Assembly: GCA_964592125.1 (NCBI GenBank)
Contig: CAZQBV010000011.1
Coordinates: forward strand, 1-46,162
DNA length: 46,162 nt
Source of the DNA: UBA5399 sp964592125
Lineage (GTDB): Bacteria; Bacillota; Clostridia; Christensenellales; Christensenellaceae
Direction: 5' to 3'
Shown here: in pieces, positions 32,598-40,678 of the stretch
How the letters are laid out: each line of letters starts with the position of its first letter
Position numbering within the stretch: position 1 is the stretch's first letter
Translations under genes and position numbers: made by a program
Notes under the pieces: generated by a model
What the model was told of the DNA's origin: nothing
Databases searched by the model: none
Seen by the model: only the letters and a program-made list of their open reading frames with translations

Positions 32598-34814
32598 GTG
32601 GGCCAAGTGATAAACAGCAGGCCAATTGTCTTTATTTCATTTTTCTTTGCGGTGGGGATTGCGCTCTCTTATTACCTTTGCTGGGAGTTTTTTCCGCTGA
32701 TTGTTTGTTTTGTTCTTTTTTTAGGCGGGCTGGTTCTGTGCATTGCGACAAAAAAGCTGCGTACGCTATTTTTGATATATGCAGTTTTTTTTGTACTGGG
32801 TGCGCTGCTTTTTACGCACCAATACAATACATATTTTTCAGGTATAAAAAGTGGGGCAGAGTATACCATAACGGGCAGAGTGACCAATCGCCAGCTGGAT
32901 GACTATAACAGATACACTTTGGATGGCGTTATCCTGAAGGATGAAGAGGGTACAATAGAATTTGGAAAAAGAATTTTTCTATATTCTAGAGAAATACTTG
33001 CCTATGGGGATGTTGTAGAGTTTTCTGGAAATGTGGAGCCGCCCTCTACAGTGCGAAACCCGGGTGGATTCGATCAAAAAATGTATTTGGCTTCACACGG
33101 TGTGGGCTTCACCAGCTTTGCCAGCGAAGTGTGGGTGGTGGATAGTCGCCCGGGTATTTATGGGCCATTTTTATTTTTGCGGGAAAGTATTGCAGAAAAA
33201 ATAGATATGTACTTCGCGCCATCCACTGCGCCTTTTGCAAAAGCCATGTTTTTGGGGTTCTCTTCGGAAATACCGCAGGAAGTGCGTGATAACTATGGTA
33301 TCACCGGTATTGCGCACGTGCTTGCCATATCGGGGTTGCATATTGCTGTGATTGCGGCCGCGTTTCAGTTTTTATTGAAGAAGCTAAAAGTGCCAAGAAA
33401 TATGCGTTTTTCTGTGAACATAGCAGCTTTGATTGGGTATGCATTGTTAACGGGACTGGCGCCTTCAGTATTGCGTGCAGTGATTATGTCTGTGCTGGTT
33501 TTGGTGGGGCGCTGGCGCTTTGCGAAGCGGGACACACTCACCTTTCTGGGTATCGCCATACTTATAACATTGCTGTTTTCCACACCGCAATTGTTTATGC
33601 CCGGGTTTTTGTTATCATATGCTGTTGTGTTTGGATTGCTGTGCCTGATGCCCCCTATCAACCGATGGTTTGAAAAGTTGCGCTTTTCCAATAAATTTTC
33701 GGCTATGCTAGGAGCTTCGGGGGCGGCAAGTGTGGCTGCATTTCCACTGACTGCCTACTTTTTTCAATCCATTTCACTGTCCGCGATTGTAGCCAACTTT
33801 TTTGCAATTCCGCTGGCAATGATTATTGTTGTTTTTACTGGCTTATTTGCTGCTTTTTGTGTGATACCACCCATTGCGGCTATTTTAGCAATACTGCCCC
33901 AATTGGCAATAGAGTTGATGAACACCTTGAACAATATGCTGGCAGGCACAAATTTTGGGTACATTGAAACGCAGGCGTTTCCGGTTATTGCGGGAGTGTT
34001 TGTGTTTGCACTATTATTTGTGTGTTCGGATTACCTTCTGATAGGGCGCAAGCTGAAAGGAATTCTTTCTGTTACACTGATTGCATTGGTGGTGGTTTCG
34101 TGGGGAACAGCCTATGCATCCCAAAACAATTATGATATGAAAATGACGGTGCTGGATGTGGGTACTGGCGATATTGTTCATATACAAACATCGGAAAAGA
34201 ATTATTTGATAGATGATGGCGGCAATTTACAAAGCGCACAATTGACCGAATATACCAAAAACAATCGAATTGTGTATGATGCAGTGGTGGAGGCAAACGA
34301 CCGCACCAGTAATTTGCAAGGCATTATGGAGCAGGGGGCGGTTCGGCAGATGTTTGTGCAGGAAAAGTATCAGCCAAAAGAATATGAAGAAAACTTACAG
34401 ATGAATCACTATGCTTTGTATGATAAAATAGAATTGGATGCAAATCTTACACTTCGGGTGATTGCGGGGGATGAAAAACATATGTCCTTTTTGCTGGAAG
34501 CTGGTGGAAAGCCCTTGTGCCTGATTGCGCAAAATGATGCCGATGTGCTGATGGAGCAAGGCATAGCCGTGCCAATTGTAAAGCTGGCAAAAGGGGGCAC
34601 TGCTAAGGCGCTTACTGTTCGTATGGTAGATGCAATGCGCCCGAAAGTTGCAATGATATCTGTAAAAAAGGACAATCGCAATCAATTGCCAGATGTTGGT
34701 ACCATTGCGGTTTTGGCAGCCAAGGGAGTGCAAGTATATAACACTGCGTATGATGGCGCAATTGTAGTAACATGGCACAAAGATGGAAGCTATGAAGTGA
34801 ATACAATGAAATGA
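32598..34814 (+). CDS. comEC: ComEC/Rec2 DNA-uptake channel with degenerate C-terminal domain
   Basis: This 738-residue protein forms the inner-membrane channel for single-stranded DNA during transformation. Several helices and an OB-like region precede the Competence domain (GITGIAHVLAISGLHIAVIA near residue 235 onward, TGLAPSVLRAVIM). The C-terminal metallo-beta-lactamase-like domain begins at about 513 with MTVLDVGTGD and LIDDGG. Where active members have the SHxDxDHxGG metal motif, this protein reads ANDRTSNLQG (about 566), so its nuclease activity should be lost. The GTG at 32598 follows GGAGG by 7 bases. Followed by holA as in many Bacillota. Confidence 0.9.
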   Translation: MGQVINSRPIVFISFFFAVGIALSYYLCWEFFPLIVCFVLFLGGLVLCIATKKLRTLFLIYAVFFVLGALLFTHQYNTYFSGIKSGAEYTITGRVTNRQLDDYNRYTLDGVILKDEEGTIEFGKRIFLYSREILAYGDVVEFSGNVEPPSTVRNPGGFDQKMYLASHGVGFTSFASEVWVVDSRPGIYGPFLFLRESIAEKIDMYFAPSTAPFAKAMFLGFSSEIPQEVRDNYGITGIAHVLAISGLHIAVIAAAFQFLLKKLKVPRNMRFSVNIAALIGYALLTGLAPSVLRAVIMSVLVLVGRWRFAKRDTLTFLGIAILITLLFSTPQLFMPGFLLSYAVVFGLLCLMPPINRWFEKLRFSNKFSAMLGASGAASVAAFPLTAYFFQSISLSAIVANFFAIPLAMIIVVFTGLFAAFCVIPPIAAILAILPQLAIELMNTLNNMLAGTNFGYIETQAFPVIAGVFVFALLFVCSDYLLIGRKLKGILSVTLIALVVVSWGTAYASQNNYDMKMTVLDVGTGDIVHIQTSEKNYLIDDGGNLQSAQLTEYTKNNRIVYDAVVEANDRTSNLQGIMEQGAVRQMFVQEKYQPKEYEENLQMNHYALYDKIELDANLTLRVIAGDEKHMSFLLEAGGKPLCLIAQNDADVLMEQGIAVPIVKLAKGGTAKALTVRMVDAMRPKVAMISVKKDNRNQLPDVGTIAVLAAKGVQVYNTAYDGAIVVTWHKDGSYEVNTMK

Positions 34815-34821
34815 GTGACCT

Positions 34822-35823
34822 ATGAAATTTGGAGATGCATTAAAACAATTTGCTGAGAAAAAATTAAAACCCTATATAGTTTTTTATGGGGAAGAAGAGT
34901 ATTTGAAATACAATGGATTGCAAGCGGCCTTGGATGCTTTGGATATTGGCACTCCAGAACTGAACCTTTCGCTTTTTGAGGAGCGCCCGGACGGGAGGGC
35001 TGTTGCGGTGGCCATGGAAACGCTTCCCTTTATGAGTGAAAACAAAGCGGTGCTAATAAAAAATACAGATATTTTATCCTCCGCATCTTCGGCAGAATAT
35101 ACAGAACCGCTGGGCAAGGTGCATATGCCTGCCAGTAACTACCTAATTATTGTAGCGAAGGGTAAGGTAGATAAACGAAAGGCATTTTACAAAAAGCTGG
35201 CAAAGGAAGGAATGATGGTGGAATGTGATCCTTTGGGTGAATATGAACTAATTGCTTTTGCTGTGAATGCTGCATTTAAAGATGGTTTGATCCTATCAAA
35301 AGACAATGCGCAGGTTTTGTGCGAGTACTGTGGCGGAGACCTAAGCACTGTGGTGAACGAACTGCAGAAGCTTTCCAGCATATGTGAGGGCAATATTACG
35401 CCAAAGGAAATAGAGAAATATGTGTCGAAATCGGTGCAGTTTAATGTATTTAAAATTCATGATTTGCTATGTGCGGGCAAGCTGCCGGAAGCTATGGCGC
35501 TGATAGACCGCATGTTACTGGACGATCCCAATCCCATTGGCTTTATTGGTTTGATTGCAGGTAATTTTAAACAAATGCTGGTTGCGCGTGCTTGCCGCGA
35601 AGCTGGGTTTGCACCAAACAAAACAATTGCGCATATTATGGATGAAACGGGCGTAAAGGAATGGGCAGCAAAGCGTGCGTTAAGCAATTGCAGAAGCTAT
35701 GGCCTGCCTGCACTGCGAGCGGGCGTGAAAAAGCTGGGCAGAATGGACTACATGGCCAAGCAAGGTGAGGTAGTGCTAAAAACCGATCTGTTTCCGTTGC
35801 TGGTGGATATATACAAAGCGTAA
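34822..35823 (+). CDS. holA: DNA polymerase III delta subunit
   Basis: This 333-residue clamp-loader subunit has the N-terminal IVFYGEEEYL motif, the LPFMSENKAVLIKN segment, a middle domain with NELQKLS, and a C-terminal collar domain containing DDPNPIGFIGLIAGNFKQML and VVLKTDLFPLLVDIY. It opens the beta clamp within the clamp loader. It lies 7 bases after comEC and is followed by rpsT on the other strand, the common comEC-holA-rpsT neighbourhood. Confidence 0.93.
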   Translation: MKFGDALKQFAEKKLKPYIVFYGEEEYLKYNGLQAALDALDIGTPELNLSLFEERPDGRAVAVAMETLPFMSENKAVLIKNTDILSSASSAEYTEPLGKVHMPASNYLIIVAKGKVDKRKAFYKKLAKEGMMVECDPLGEYELIAFAVNAAFKDGLILSKDNAQVLCEYCGGDLSTVVNELQKLSSICEGNITPKEIEKYVSKSVQFNVFKIHDLLCAGKLPEAMALIDRMLLDDPNPIGFIGLIAGNFKQMLVARACREAGFAPNKTIAHIMDETGVKEWAAKRALSNCRSYGLPALRAGVKKLGRMDYMAKQGEVVLKTDLFPLLVDIYKA

Positions 35824-35860
35824 AAGCTTATATACTTATATATATAATAGAAAAGAAAGT

Positions 35861-35895
35861 ATAAAAAAAGGCTGAAGCTTCAGCCTTGGTTTTTA
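35861..35895. terminator. Bidirectional terminator between holA and rpsT
   Basis: Perfect palindrome AAGGCTGA-AGCT-TCAGCCTT (35868-35887) flanked by an A-run on the left and a T-run on the right, so it can end transcription from both sides. Confidence 0.85.
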
Positions 35896-35912
35896 TATAG
35901 ATATGGGGTAAA

Positions 35913-36179
35913 TTACTCGGCAACAGTAGCCTGTAATTTTTTTGCCAACTGCGATTTTGTGCGGTTTGCTTTATTCTTATGCATAACGCCTTTGATAGTA
36001 GCTTTATCTACAGCACTAACAGCCTTTGTGTACAAAGCTTGTTTTTCAGCTGTATTTTCCTGTGCAGCAACTTCAAACTTTTTCAAATCTGTTTTCATTG
36101 CAGATTTAACTCTTTTGTTGTTCAGCGTTTTTGTAGCCGTAACTCTTACGCGCTTTTTTGCAGATTCAATGTTTGGCAA
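35913..36179 (-). CDS. rpsT: 30S ribosomal protein S20
   Basis: This 88-residue basic helical protein begins MPNIESAKKRVRV and contains AVSAVDKATIKGVMHKNKAN, the normal length and layout for S20. The TTG at 36179 is chosen because it begins the conserved PNIxSAKKR and has GGGGGTGA about 7 bases upstream; a GTG at 36188 would overlap that site. The gene is transcribed alone and converges on holA. Confidence 0.95.
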   Translation of the reverse strand: MPNIESAKKRVRVTATKTLNNKRVKSAMKTDLKKFEVAAQENTAEKQALYTKAVSAVDKATIKGVMHKNKANRTKSQLAKKLQATVAE

Positions 36180-36223
36180 TTCATTCACCCCCGTCTTCTA
36201 ATAATAAAAATTCAACAGTCCGT

Positions 36224-36252
36224 ATTTTATCATATATTTGGCCTTAATGCAA
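36224..36252 (-). promoter_or_regulatory. Promoter of rpsT
   Basis: On the minus strand, -35 TTGCAT (36247-36252), 17-bp spacer, and -10 TAAAAT (36224-36229). Identical hexamers and spacing to the rpmB promoter, with TTGCATTA and ATGATAAAAT-like flanks shared. Confidence 0.75.
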
Positions 36253-36385
36253 GCGTTTGTATAGCTGAAAAAGAAAAAAAGAAGATGCAGCCGGGCAAAT
36301 TGGAGAAGTGGTGCAGAAAAGCTTTGCAATATTCGGAATAAAGGTTTAAAGCAAAAAATGTATTACGTAAAATAAAAAGCATCTC

Positions 36386-36414
36386 TTTACTAGCCAGAAC
36401 CAATGATATATAAT
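36386..36414 (+). promoter_or_regulatory. murI promoter placed for a leaderless mRNA
   Basis: TTTACT (36386-36391), 17-bp spacer, and TATAAT (36409-36414), followed by six bases and then ATG at 36421. Transcription would begin at or within a base or two of the ATG. Confidence 0.6.
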
Positions 36415-36420
36415 GTAAAA

Positions 36421-37203
36421 ATGGAAAAACAAAGGAATCTGCCAATTGGCTTCTACGACTCGGGTGTGGGTGGTATTAGCGTTTTAAAGCAGGCCGCAGC
36501 ATTGCTGCCTAGCGAAAACTTTATTTATTATGGAGACAATGCCAATGCCCCCTATGGCACGCGGGACGAGGAGGACATAAAGAACCTTTCTTTGGCGTGC
36601 GGGGAGTTTTTACATAATATGGGTGTAAAAATGATTGTGATAGCATGCAACACTGCTACAAGCATTGTGGTGCAAACCATGCGGGAGCGGTTTCAGATAC
36701 CCATTATTAGTATGGAGCCGGCAGTAAAGCCGGCAAGTGTAAAGTATAGCAGTGGGAAAATAGCCGTGTTGGCGACGCCCGCTACCTTAAGACAAAAGCG
36801 TTACATAGATTTGGTAGCGCGGCTGGGTGTGGATGACAGGGTAGTGAATGTGGAGTGCGATGGATTGGCAGAACTGGTGGAGCGCGGGAATTTGAACTCT
36901 CCCCAAATGAAGGCATTTATATGTGAAAAGCTTTCGCCGCTACGTGGGGAGGAAGTATCTTCCTTGGTGATTGGCTGTACACATTATTCCTTTGTAAGCA
37001 GGCAAATTGAAGATGTGGCAAAAAAACTGCTAAGAGGTAGCTGCGAAGTTTTTGATGGTTTGTATGGAACAGCCCGAAGGATAGTGGATGTTTTGGCGCA
37101 GGAGGATTTGCTGACGGAGAATTCTGGTGCGGGACATGTTGCGTTTTTCTCTTCTTTGGATGAACAAGCGATAGATGTATTAAAACAATTTTACAATATG
37201 TAA
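36421..37203 (+). CDS. murI: Glutamate racemase
   Basis: This 260-residue enzyme makes D-glutamate for peptidoglycan. It has GFYDSGVGG at the N-terminus, YYGDNANAPYGTR, the first catalytic cysteine in IACNTAT near residue 75, and the second in IGCTHYSF near 183. The ATG at 36421 is favoured over 36403, because the latter lies inside the promoter. No Shine-Dalgarno sequence precedes it. It is separated from nrdJ by a terminator. Confidence 0.93.
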   Translation: MEKQRNLPIGFYDSGVGGISVLKQAAALLPSENFIYYGDNANAPYGTRDEEDIKNLSLACGEFLHNMGVKMIVIACNTATSIVVQTMRERFQIPIISMEPAVKPASVKYSSGKIAVLATPATLRQKRYIDLVARLGVDDRVVNVECDGLAELVERGNLNSPQMKAFICEKLSPLRGEEVSSLVIGCTHYSFVSRQIEDVAKKLLRGSCEVFDGLYGTARRIVDVLAQEDLLTENSGAGHVAFFSSLDEQAIDVLKQFYNM

Positions 37204-37221
37204 TTATTTTTCTTTTAGAAT

Positions 37222-37248
37222 AAATCCAAAAACACTGGATTTTTTTTT
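37222..37248 (+). terminator. Terminator after murI
   Basis: AAATCCA/TGGATTT stem (37222-37228, 37236-37242) with a 7-nt loop, running into nine consecutive T. Confidence 0.85.
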
Positions 37249-37257
37249 ATGCTTGTT

Positions 37258-37305
37258 GTACTATATATGGTATGTTGAAAAGTTGTTGCATACCAAATAT
37301 ATTAC
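37258..37305 (+). promoter_or_regulatory. nrdJ promoter with paired NrdR-like boxes
   Basis: A -35 TTGAAA (37275-37280), 17-bp spacer, and -10 TATATT (37298-37303). Two 16-bp sites resemble the NrdR consensus ACACTATATATAGTGT: 37258-37273 (about 12 of 16 matches) and 37290-37305 (about 10 of 16). Their starts are 32 bp apart, about three helical turns, the usual spacing for NrdR box pairs, and they overlap the promoter. Confidence 0.55.
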
Positions 37306-37323
37306 AGGGAGTGTATTTTATCT

Positions 37324-39573
37324 ATGTTGAGCAAGAATGCCGAAACCGTTTTGAAAAGACGTTATCTAAAAAAAGGGTCGGAAGGCCAAGTAGTGGAAGA
37401 ACCGGTGGATCTATTCAAACGAGTGGCAAAAGCGATTGCGGAAGCAGACAGGGAATTTGATATAGATGCAGACATAAAGCAAACGCAGGATACTTTTTTT
37501 GATATGATGACCAGCCTTCGCTTTATGCCAAACTCACCCACACTGATGAACGCGGGAAGGGATTTGGGTCAGCTTTCTGCCTGTTTTGTGCTACCGGTTG
37601 CAGACAGTATGGAGGATATTTTTGATGCGGTGAAAAATGCTGCATTGATTCATAAAAGTGGTGGTGGCACAGGTTTTTCTTTTTCACGTTTGCGTAGCGC
37701 AGGTTCCACTGTGGATTCTACTGGTGGTGTGGCCAGTGGCCCTATTAGCTTTATGCGCGTATTCAATGCCGCTACAGAGGCGGTGAAACAGGGGGGCACT
37801 CGCCGTGGGGCCAATATGGGCATATTGCGTGTAGATCACCCCGATATTTTGGAATTTATTGAGTGCAAAAAGAAAACCTCGGAAATTACCAACTTTAATA
37901 TAAGTGTGGGTGTGACAGAAACCTTTATGAAGGCAGTAGAGGAAAATGGGGAGTACGATTTGGTGGAGCCCCATACCATGGAAGTGAAGAAAAGACTGAA
38001 TGCGAGAGAAGTATGGTCTTTGATTGTGAAAATGGCATGGACAAACGGTGAGCCAGGCATTGTATTTTTAGATAGAATAAATAGCGATAACCCCGTTCCC
38101 AAGCTGGGGGATGTGGAGAGCACAAACCCATGTGGCGAGCAACCCTTGCTGCCATACGAAAGCTGCAATTTGGGGTCTGTGAACTTGGATGCCTTTGTAA
38201 AAAAAGGAGAAGATGGCTTTTTCTTTGATAATGAAAGCTATAAGCAAACCATTCGTGATGCGGTGCACTTTTTAGACAATGTAATTACAGTCAATAATTA
38301 CCCGCTGGAACAAATTCGAGACATGACACTTTCTACACGTAAAGTGGGCCTGGGTGTAATGGGATTTGCGGATATGTTGTTCAAGCTGGGTATACCGTAT
38401 AATTCTGAACGCGCCATTCATTTGGCGGAAGAGTTGATGAAAACAATGCAGGATACCGCAAGGGAAGAGAGCAGCGTTCTTGCCAAAAAACGCGGTACTT
38501 TTCCGGCATACGATGGCAGTGTATTTCAGCATCAGGGTATGGTGCAACGCAACGCCACAGTGACAACAATTGCGCCCACTGGAACAATATCCATTATTTG
38601 CGGGGTTTCATCCGGAATAGAGCCGTTGTTTGCACTGTCTTATATTCGTAATGTAATGGACAATGACGAGCTGGCAGAAGGGCACCCTTATTTTGAAGAA
38701 GTGCTGAAGGAGCGTGGCCTATACTCCAGAGCACTGATGGCAAAGATTGCACAGGAAGGCACCATTGCACATATGAAAGAAATACCGGATGATTTGAAGG
38801 CGATTTTTGTTACTTCACATGATATTTTGCCGGAGCACCATGTGCAAATGCAGGCAGCTTTTCAAAAATATACAGACAATGCTGTTTCTAAAACTGTAAA
38901 CTTCCCCAACCATGCTACCAAAGAGGATGTACGCAAAGTGTATGAAATGGCTTACGACCTTGGCCTGAAGGGGGTTACCATTTATAGGGATGGCTCCAGA
39001 GAATCGCAAGTGTTGAACATTGGCAAGGTGAACAAAGCGGATGACACGGATGATATAGTTGTAACGCAGGAAGTAACCTGTGCCAGTAGTACCATTTTGC
39101 CACGGATGCGGCCAGAAGTAACCCAAGGGATAACTCAGAAGGTTAAAATAGGCTGCGGTAATCTGTATATTACCGTAAATTACGATGAAAATGGCATCTG
39201 CGAGGTATTTACCAACCTAGGCAGAGCTGGCGGTTGCCCCTCGCAATCCGAAGCGACCAGCAGGCTGGTATCCCAAGCGCTGCGCTCGGGAATGGATGTG
39301 GATCTTGTGGTAGAGCAGCTACGTGGTATACGTTGTCATTCAACGTTGAGAAAGGGTGGAGATGTAAAAGTGCTTTCCTGCCCGGATGCCATTGGTAGAG
39401 CGCTGCAAAAAGTGGCTCAAATGCAGAGTGAGGATGTAGCACCATTATTGGTACATGACGAAGCAAAAGTGGAGCCAATAGATGAATCGCTTTGCCCAGA
39501 ATGCAGTGAGAAGCTGGAATATGAAGGTGGATGTAATATTTGCCGTTCCTGTGGATATTCAAAATGCGGATAA
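37324..39573 (+). CDS. nrdJ: Adenosylcobalamin-dependent (class II) ribonucleotide reductase
   Basis: This 749-residue enzyme reduces ribonucleotides using coenzyme B12. It has MPNSPTLMNAGRDLGQLSACF with the first redox cysteine, KSGGGTGFSFSRLR, NPCGEQPLLPYESCNLGS with the active-site cysteine and glutamate, and TIAPTGTISIICGVSSGIEP. A C-terminal extension has a zinc-ribbon-like set of cysteines (CPECSEK and CNICRSCGYSKCG) that probably relays reducing power. No N-terminal ATP-cone is visible. The ATG at 37324 has GGGAG only at a long distance (12 bases), so the start could be atypical. Confidence 0.94.
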   Translation: MLSKNAETVLKRRYLKKGSEGQVVEEPVDLFKRVAKAIAEADREFDIDADIKQTQDTFFDMMTSLRFMPNSPTLMNAGRDLGQLSACFVLPVADSMEDIFDAVKNAALIHKSGGGTGFSFSRLRSAGSTVDSTGGVASGPISFMRVFNAATEAVKQGGTRRGANMGILRVDHPDILEFIECKKKTSEITNFNISVGVTETFMKAVEENGEYDLVEPHTMEVKKRLNAREVWSLIVKMAWTNGEPGIVFLDRINSDNPVPKLGDVESTNPCGEQPLLPYESCNLGSVNLDAFVKKGEDGFFFDNESYKQTIRDAVHFLDNVITVNNYPLEQIRDMTLSTRKVGLGVMGFADMLFKLGIPYNSERAIHLAEELMKTMQDTAREESSVLAKKRGTFPAYDGSVFQHQGMVQRNATVTTIAPTGTISIICGVSSGIEPLFALSYIRNVMDNDELAEGHPYFEEVLKERGLYSRALMAKIAQEGTIAHMKEIPDDLKAIFVTSHDILPEHHVQMQAAFQKYTDNAVSKTVNFPNHATKEDVRKVYEMAYDLGLKGVTIYRDGSRESQVLNIGKVNKADDTDDIVVTQEVTCASSTILPRMRPEVTQGITQKVKIGCGNLYITVNYDENGICEVFTNLGRAGGCPSQSEATSRLVSQALRSGMDVDLVVEQLRGIRCHSTLRKGGDVKVLSCPDAIGRALQKVAQMQSEDVAPLLVHDEAKVEPIDESLCPECSEKLEYEGGCNICRSCGYSKCG

Positions 39574-39630
39574 AATAATGGCTTGTACTCGCCTGATTAT
39601 TAGATATAAAAGATAAACTTGAAAAGAGCT

Positions 39631-39670
39631 AAACCAATAAAAAAGCTGTAATATGGCTTTTTTATTGGTT
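39631..39670 (+). terminator. Terminator after nrdJ
   Basis: AACCAATAAAAAAGC pairs with GCTTTTTTATTGGTT across a short loop. The upper stem (AAAAAAGC with GGCTTTTTT) gives the T-run for plus-strand termination. Confidence 0.7.
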
Positions 39671-39706
39671 GAAAAGGTGGAGTTGTAACTAAAATGTAAA
39701 ATATAC

Positions 39707-39732
39707 GGAACAAATCTTTGCTGCGTTGCGTC
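39707..39732 (+). promoter_or_regulatory. ECF-sigma-type promoter upstream of the anti-sigma-like gene
   Basis: GGAACA (39707-39712), 16-bp spacer, CGTC (39729-39732). This matches the classic GGAAC-N16/17-CGTC recognised by many ECF sigma factors (for example SigW/SigX types). A TATAAT (39735-39740) overlaps it but has no matching -35. It is 36 bp from the start codon. Confidence 0.55.
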
Positions 39733-39767
39733 TTTATAATAACAAGAATAGAGACGAAGGGTTTTTT

Positions 39768-40664
39768 ATGAATTGCAATGTATGCAAAAAGTTAATTAAT
39801 ACATATTTAGATGGGTATTTACCTTCGGGTAGGGAAGAAGAAATATTCCACCATATTTCGGATTGCCCGAAATGTGAACGATATTATGAAGACCTGATAG
39901 AGGTATATGACCAGCTTCATGAAGCGGATAGGGAAGTTCCATATGGCTTTTCCTATGCATGGCGGGAAGCAGTGGAACAAGTGGCACGCAAAAAACGCAA
40001 AGTGAATTACAAGGTTCTTATTCCTGCGTTGGCGGCATGTGTGTGTGGTGTGTTTGTTATGTCTATGCTTGTATTTGGCACAGGTGGTTATAAACCAATG
40101 CCAAATATGGGGGAAAGTGCCCTTTCTTTGGAATATAAAATGCAAAATGGGCAGCAAAACGGGCAACAACCCCAAAGCGATGCACAATCTGAAGCAGATG
40201 AAGCACAAACGGTGCAAAGCGGTGGTGCAGGGCAGACTGGAGGAAGCGTTGCCGGGCAGGAAGCCAACAACCTTGTGGAGCAAAACGAGCCAGTGCAAAA
40301 TACTTCTACCGCACAAGATGCAGCAATCTATGATGAGTTTAACGAACCTGCAAATTCAGAGAATAATTCAGGTGTGAATGATGCGCCGTCTGTGGCGGGC
40401 ATGCAAAGCGCGCCGGATGCTACAATGCCGCAAATAGTAAGCGAGCAGGTGAATGGAGAAACGGTATATACATTAAATGCTAGGGATATGGACATTAGCA
40501 AAGACCTGTTGCTGGAATATGCAGCAAAGTACAATATTGATGTGACAGAAACTACAAATGGTGTGAAAGTGCAGGCAAGCCCCTTCCTATTGGAACTATT
40601 GCTGAAATTCTATGGAATTGAGCCAGTGGAAGGAATGGACAATTTGGAGATAATACTTTATTAA
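39768..40664 (+). CDS. Stand-alone zinc-finger anti-sigma-like membrane protein
   Basis: This 298-residue single-pass protein has an N-terminal zf-HC2 motif: NCNVCKKLINTYLDG followed by HHISDCPKC (the HxxxCxxC core). A transmembrane helix at about 84-106 (KVLIPALAACVCGVFVMSMLVF) is followed by a low-complexity Gln/Asn/Ser/Glu-rich linker and a C-terminal domain of about 65 residues (YTLNARDMDISKDLLLEYA onward). This is the build of RsiW-like anti-sigma factors, but no sigma gene is adjacent. The ATG at 39768 has GAAGGG 6 bases upstream. Confidence 0.75.
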   Translation: MNCNVCKKLINTYLDGYLPSGREEEIFHHISDCPKCERYYEDLIEVYDQLHEADREVPYGFSYAWREAVEQVARKKRKVNYKVLIPALAACVCGVFVMSMLVFGTGGYKPMPNMGESALSLEYKMQNGQQNGQQPQSDAQSEADEAQTVQSGGAGQTGGSVAGQEANNLVEQNEPVQNTSTAQDAAIYDEFNEPANSENNSGVNDAPSVAGMQSAPDATMPQIVSEQVNGETVYTLNARDMDISKDLLLEYAAKYNIDVTETTNGVKVQASPFLLELLLKFYGIEPVEGMDNLEIILY

Positions 40665-40678
40665 TAAGGCAGATGAAT

